Below are positions 62,933-64,000 of a stretch of DNA of 64,000 bases, in pieces. A model generated the notes under the pieces. That model ran no database searches. It saw nothing but the letters and a program-made list of their open reading frames with translations, and was not told the origin of the DNA. The stretch is from Ruegeria sp. Ofav3-42 (GTDB lineage: Bacteria; Pseudomonadota; Alphaproteobacteria; Rhodobacterales; Rhodobacteraceae). The first letter of the stretch is position 1. Each line of letters starts with the position of its first letter. A program made the translations under genes and the position numbers. The DNA is taken from NCBI RefSeq assembly GCF_022347725.1, contig NZ_JAKRGB010000002.1, positions 1-64,000 of the forward strand, in the 5' to 3' direction.

Positions 62933-63697
62933 GTGAAGATTGTGAAGCGTTCCAGTGAACTGTTTGTCGATATTGCCCTGTCGACCGCGATCACCTTTAT
63001 GGTTTTTTCCGGTTCGACTGTAGCAGGCAATCTGGATCAGGGGGTCTCTGACCCGCCCATAGTCAGTCCCAAGCGGATCGGTGCGGACGTCAACGCCTTT
63101 TATCTTGGTGTGACAGGCGGATACGCTATTGGCGGTGACGAAAGGTTCGGCCTGAATTCATCCGGCAGCACGTCGGAAGTTGGCGAACTGGACCTTAGCG
63201 GTTCATATGGTGGCTTTCGCGGCGGTTGGCGCGGCGTTCTGCCCGCAAAGGGCGGGCGCGACTATGTTTACGGGTTTGAACTTGGGTATGAGTTCGGTTC
63301 GATCGGCGATGAAGTCACCAATCAAATCAACGGAGAGACCGTTACCGGCAGCTCCGAGATTTCAGACGTTTTCTCAGTACGGCTTCGCAATGGATTGACC
63401 AACAAAAGCGGCAAAGTTTTGTACTATGTTTCAGCCGGTTACGTGAACGGAGACATTTCGACCAAAAGCAGCCAGACAACCGGTGGAAATACTCAGTTTT
63501 TAGAAGATAGCGGCCGGCGCAGCGGGTTTTCCGCAAGCATTGGGGCCGAGCATAATCTCAACGAAAACTGGTCGATTACCGGTGAGTACGAATATGTACA
63601 ATTCAGCTCGGAAGACGTCGAATTCTCCAATGGTACGTCCACCAAGTCGACACCGCGATACCGTGGTCTGAAGCTGGGACTTAACTACAGATTCTGA
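62933..63697 (+). CDS. Outer-membrane beta-barrel protein
   Basis: The 254-residue protein has a hydrophobic export segment (about 11-31, ending STVAG) and a barrel of about eight amphipathic strands (FYLGVTGGYAIGG, GGFRGGWRGVL, VYGFELGYEFGSIGDEV, VLYYVSAGYVNGD, SITGEYEYVQFSS), ending KLGLNYRF with the C-terminal Phe of BAM substrates. This is the OmpA-like/porin-like small barrel type. GTG 62933 follows GGAGGG five bases ahead. It separates miaB from phoH, which are usually adjacent. Confidence 0.82.
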   Translation: MKIVKRSSELFVDIALSTAITFMVFSGSTVAGNLDQGVSDPPIVSPKRIGADVNAFYLGVTGGYAIGGDERFGLNSSGSTSEVGELDLSGSYGGFRGGWRGVLPAKGGRDYVYGFELGYEFGSIGDEVTNQINGETVTGSSEISDVFSVRLRNGLTNKSGKVLYYVSAGYVNGDISTKSSQTTGGNTQFLEDSGRRSGFSASIGAEHNLNENWSITGEYEYVQFSSEDVEFSNGTSTKSTPRYRGLKLGLNYRF

Positions 63698-63850
63698 CAT
63701 CTGCCTTGGAATGGCGGCGCTTCCTCAAGGGATTGTGGCCTGTCTTGTGGGCGGTTTTGCCATCCGCCGAGGAAAAAATGAAACTGTGGCTTGCGCCCAC
63801 TAAGATTTCGCGTCTACGCTCAGGGTGACACGCCAAGACAGGAGAGCGGA

Positions 63851-64000
63851 TTGGCCATCGGTGCCCTTACCCCACCGCAAGATGAAATGCCTCAGCGCGA
63901 AGCGTTTGTTGAGTTTCCAGACAACCGATTGTTAATAGACCTTTGCGGCGAATATGACCGCAACCTGACGGAAATCGAGCAGAAGCTCTCTGTTCAGATT
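63851..64000 (+). CDS. phoH: PhoH-family ATPase, N-terminal part (cut by window end)
   Basis: The visible 50 codons read FVEFPDNRLLIDLCGEYDRNLTEIEQKLSVQI, the N-terminal domain typical of alphaproteobacterial PhoH-like proteins next to miaB and ybeY. The P-loop ATPase domain lies beyond the window. TTG 63851 follows AGGAGAG and is the likely start; ATG 63887 is an alternative. Confidence 0.8.
   Translation, partial: MAIGALTPPQDEMPQREAFVEFPDNRLLIDLCGEYDRNLTEIEQKLSVQI

Overview
The window is high-GC, gene-dense alphaproteobacterial DNA. Gene content and order point to a marine Roseobacter-group member (Rhodobacteraceae, Ruegeria-like). The signs are a complete C-P lyase locus, the irr / fabA-fabB-fabI block, non-pyrrolysine MttB linked to a folate-type demethylating dehydrogenase, miaB close to phoH, and many ATGA-overlapping operons. 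No rRNA, tRNA, CRISPR array, integrase or intact insertion sequence was seen.

Layout. 1-365: 3' end of tuf with its terminator. 442-2787: a divergent pair made of a SLAM-type outer-membrane translocator (TPR plus beta-barrel) and a TbpB-like lipoprotein, a likely type XI secretion pair, followed by an exported TPR protein and rpe. 5253-18090: phosphonate locus, with phnC-phnD-phnE1-phnE2-hexapeptide transferase, phnF (opposite strand), phnGHI, a 258-bp spacer, phnJKLN, a reverse-strand 2H phosphoesterase (DUF1045 type) and phnM. 18091-24585: a seven-gene reverse operon of four GT-B glycosyltransferases, a histidine phosphatase, a NodB-like deacetylase and a small methyltransferase, whose product is unknown. 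24953-27328: large MscS-family channel. 27417-34635: reverse operon for an Opp/Dpp-type ABC importer ending in a class III CoA-transferase. 34869-36013: a second small methyltransferase and a GST. 36128-42059: one-carbon operon (DMGDH/GcvT fusion, MttB homologue, TetR regulator, DAO oxidase) behind a strong palindrome. 42116-42847: a pseudogene with two in-frame stops. 42862-46825: DUF3307 protein, a degenerate ABC transporter fused to a cNMP-binding domain that appears to lack a normal start codon, and a two-cysteine ArsR regulator.

46866-54639: a run of reverse-strand catabolic genes (enolase-superfamily dehydratase, Zn alcohol dehydrogenase, MFS exporter, three alpha/beta hydrolases including a PcaD-like one, Ser/Thr dehydratase, haloacid dehalogenase). 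54767-58640: SlyD-like FKBP, a tiny membrane protein, fabI-fabB-fabA, and divergent irr. 58642-64000: LysR regulator with a divergent PhyH dioxygenase, a glycosyltransferase-like protein, miaB, a beta-barrel outer-membrane protein, and the start of phoH.

The items most worth a second look are the SLAM/lipoprotein pair, the uncharacterised glycosyltransferase operon, the catalytically dead ABC-cNMP fusion with an apparent AUA start, a dispersed two-hairpin repeat present in two copies, and the 2H phosphoesterase sitting where a PhnP activity would be needed.
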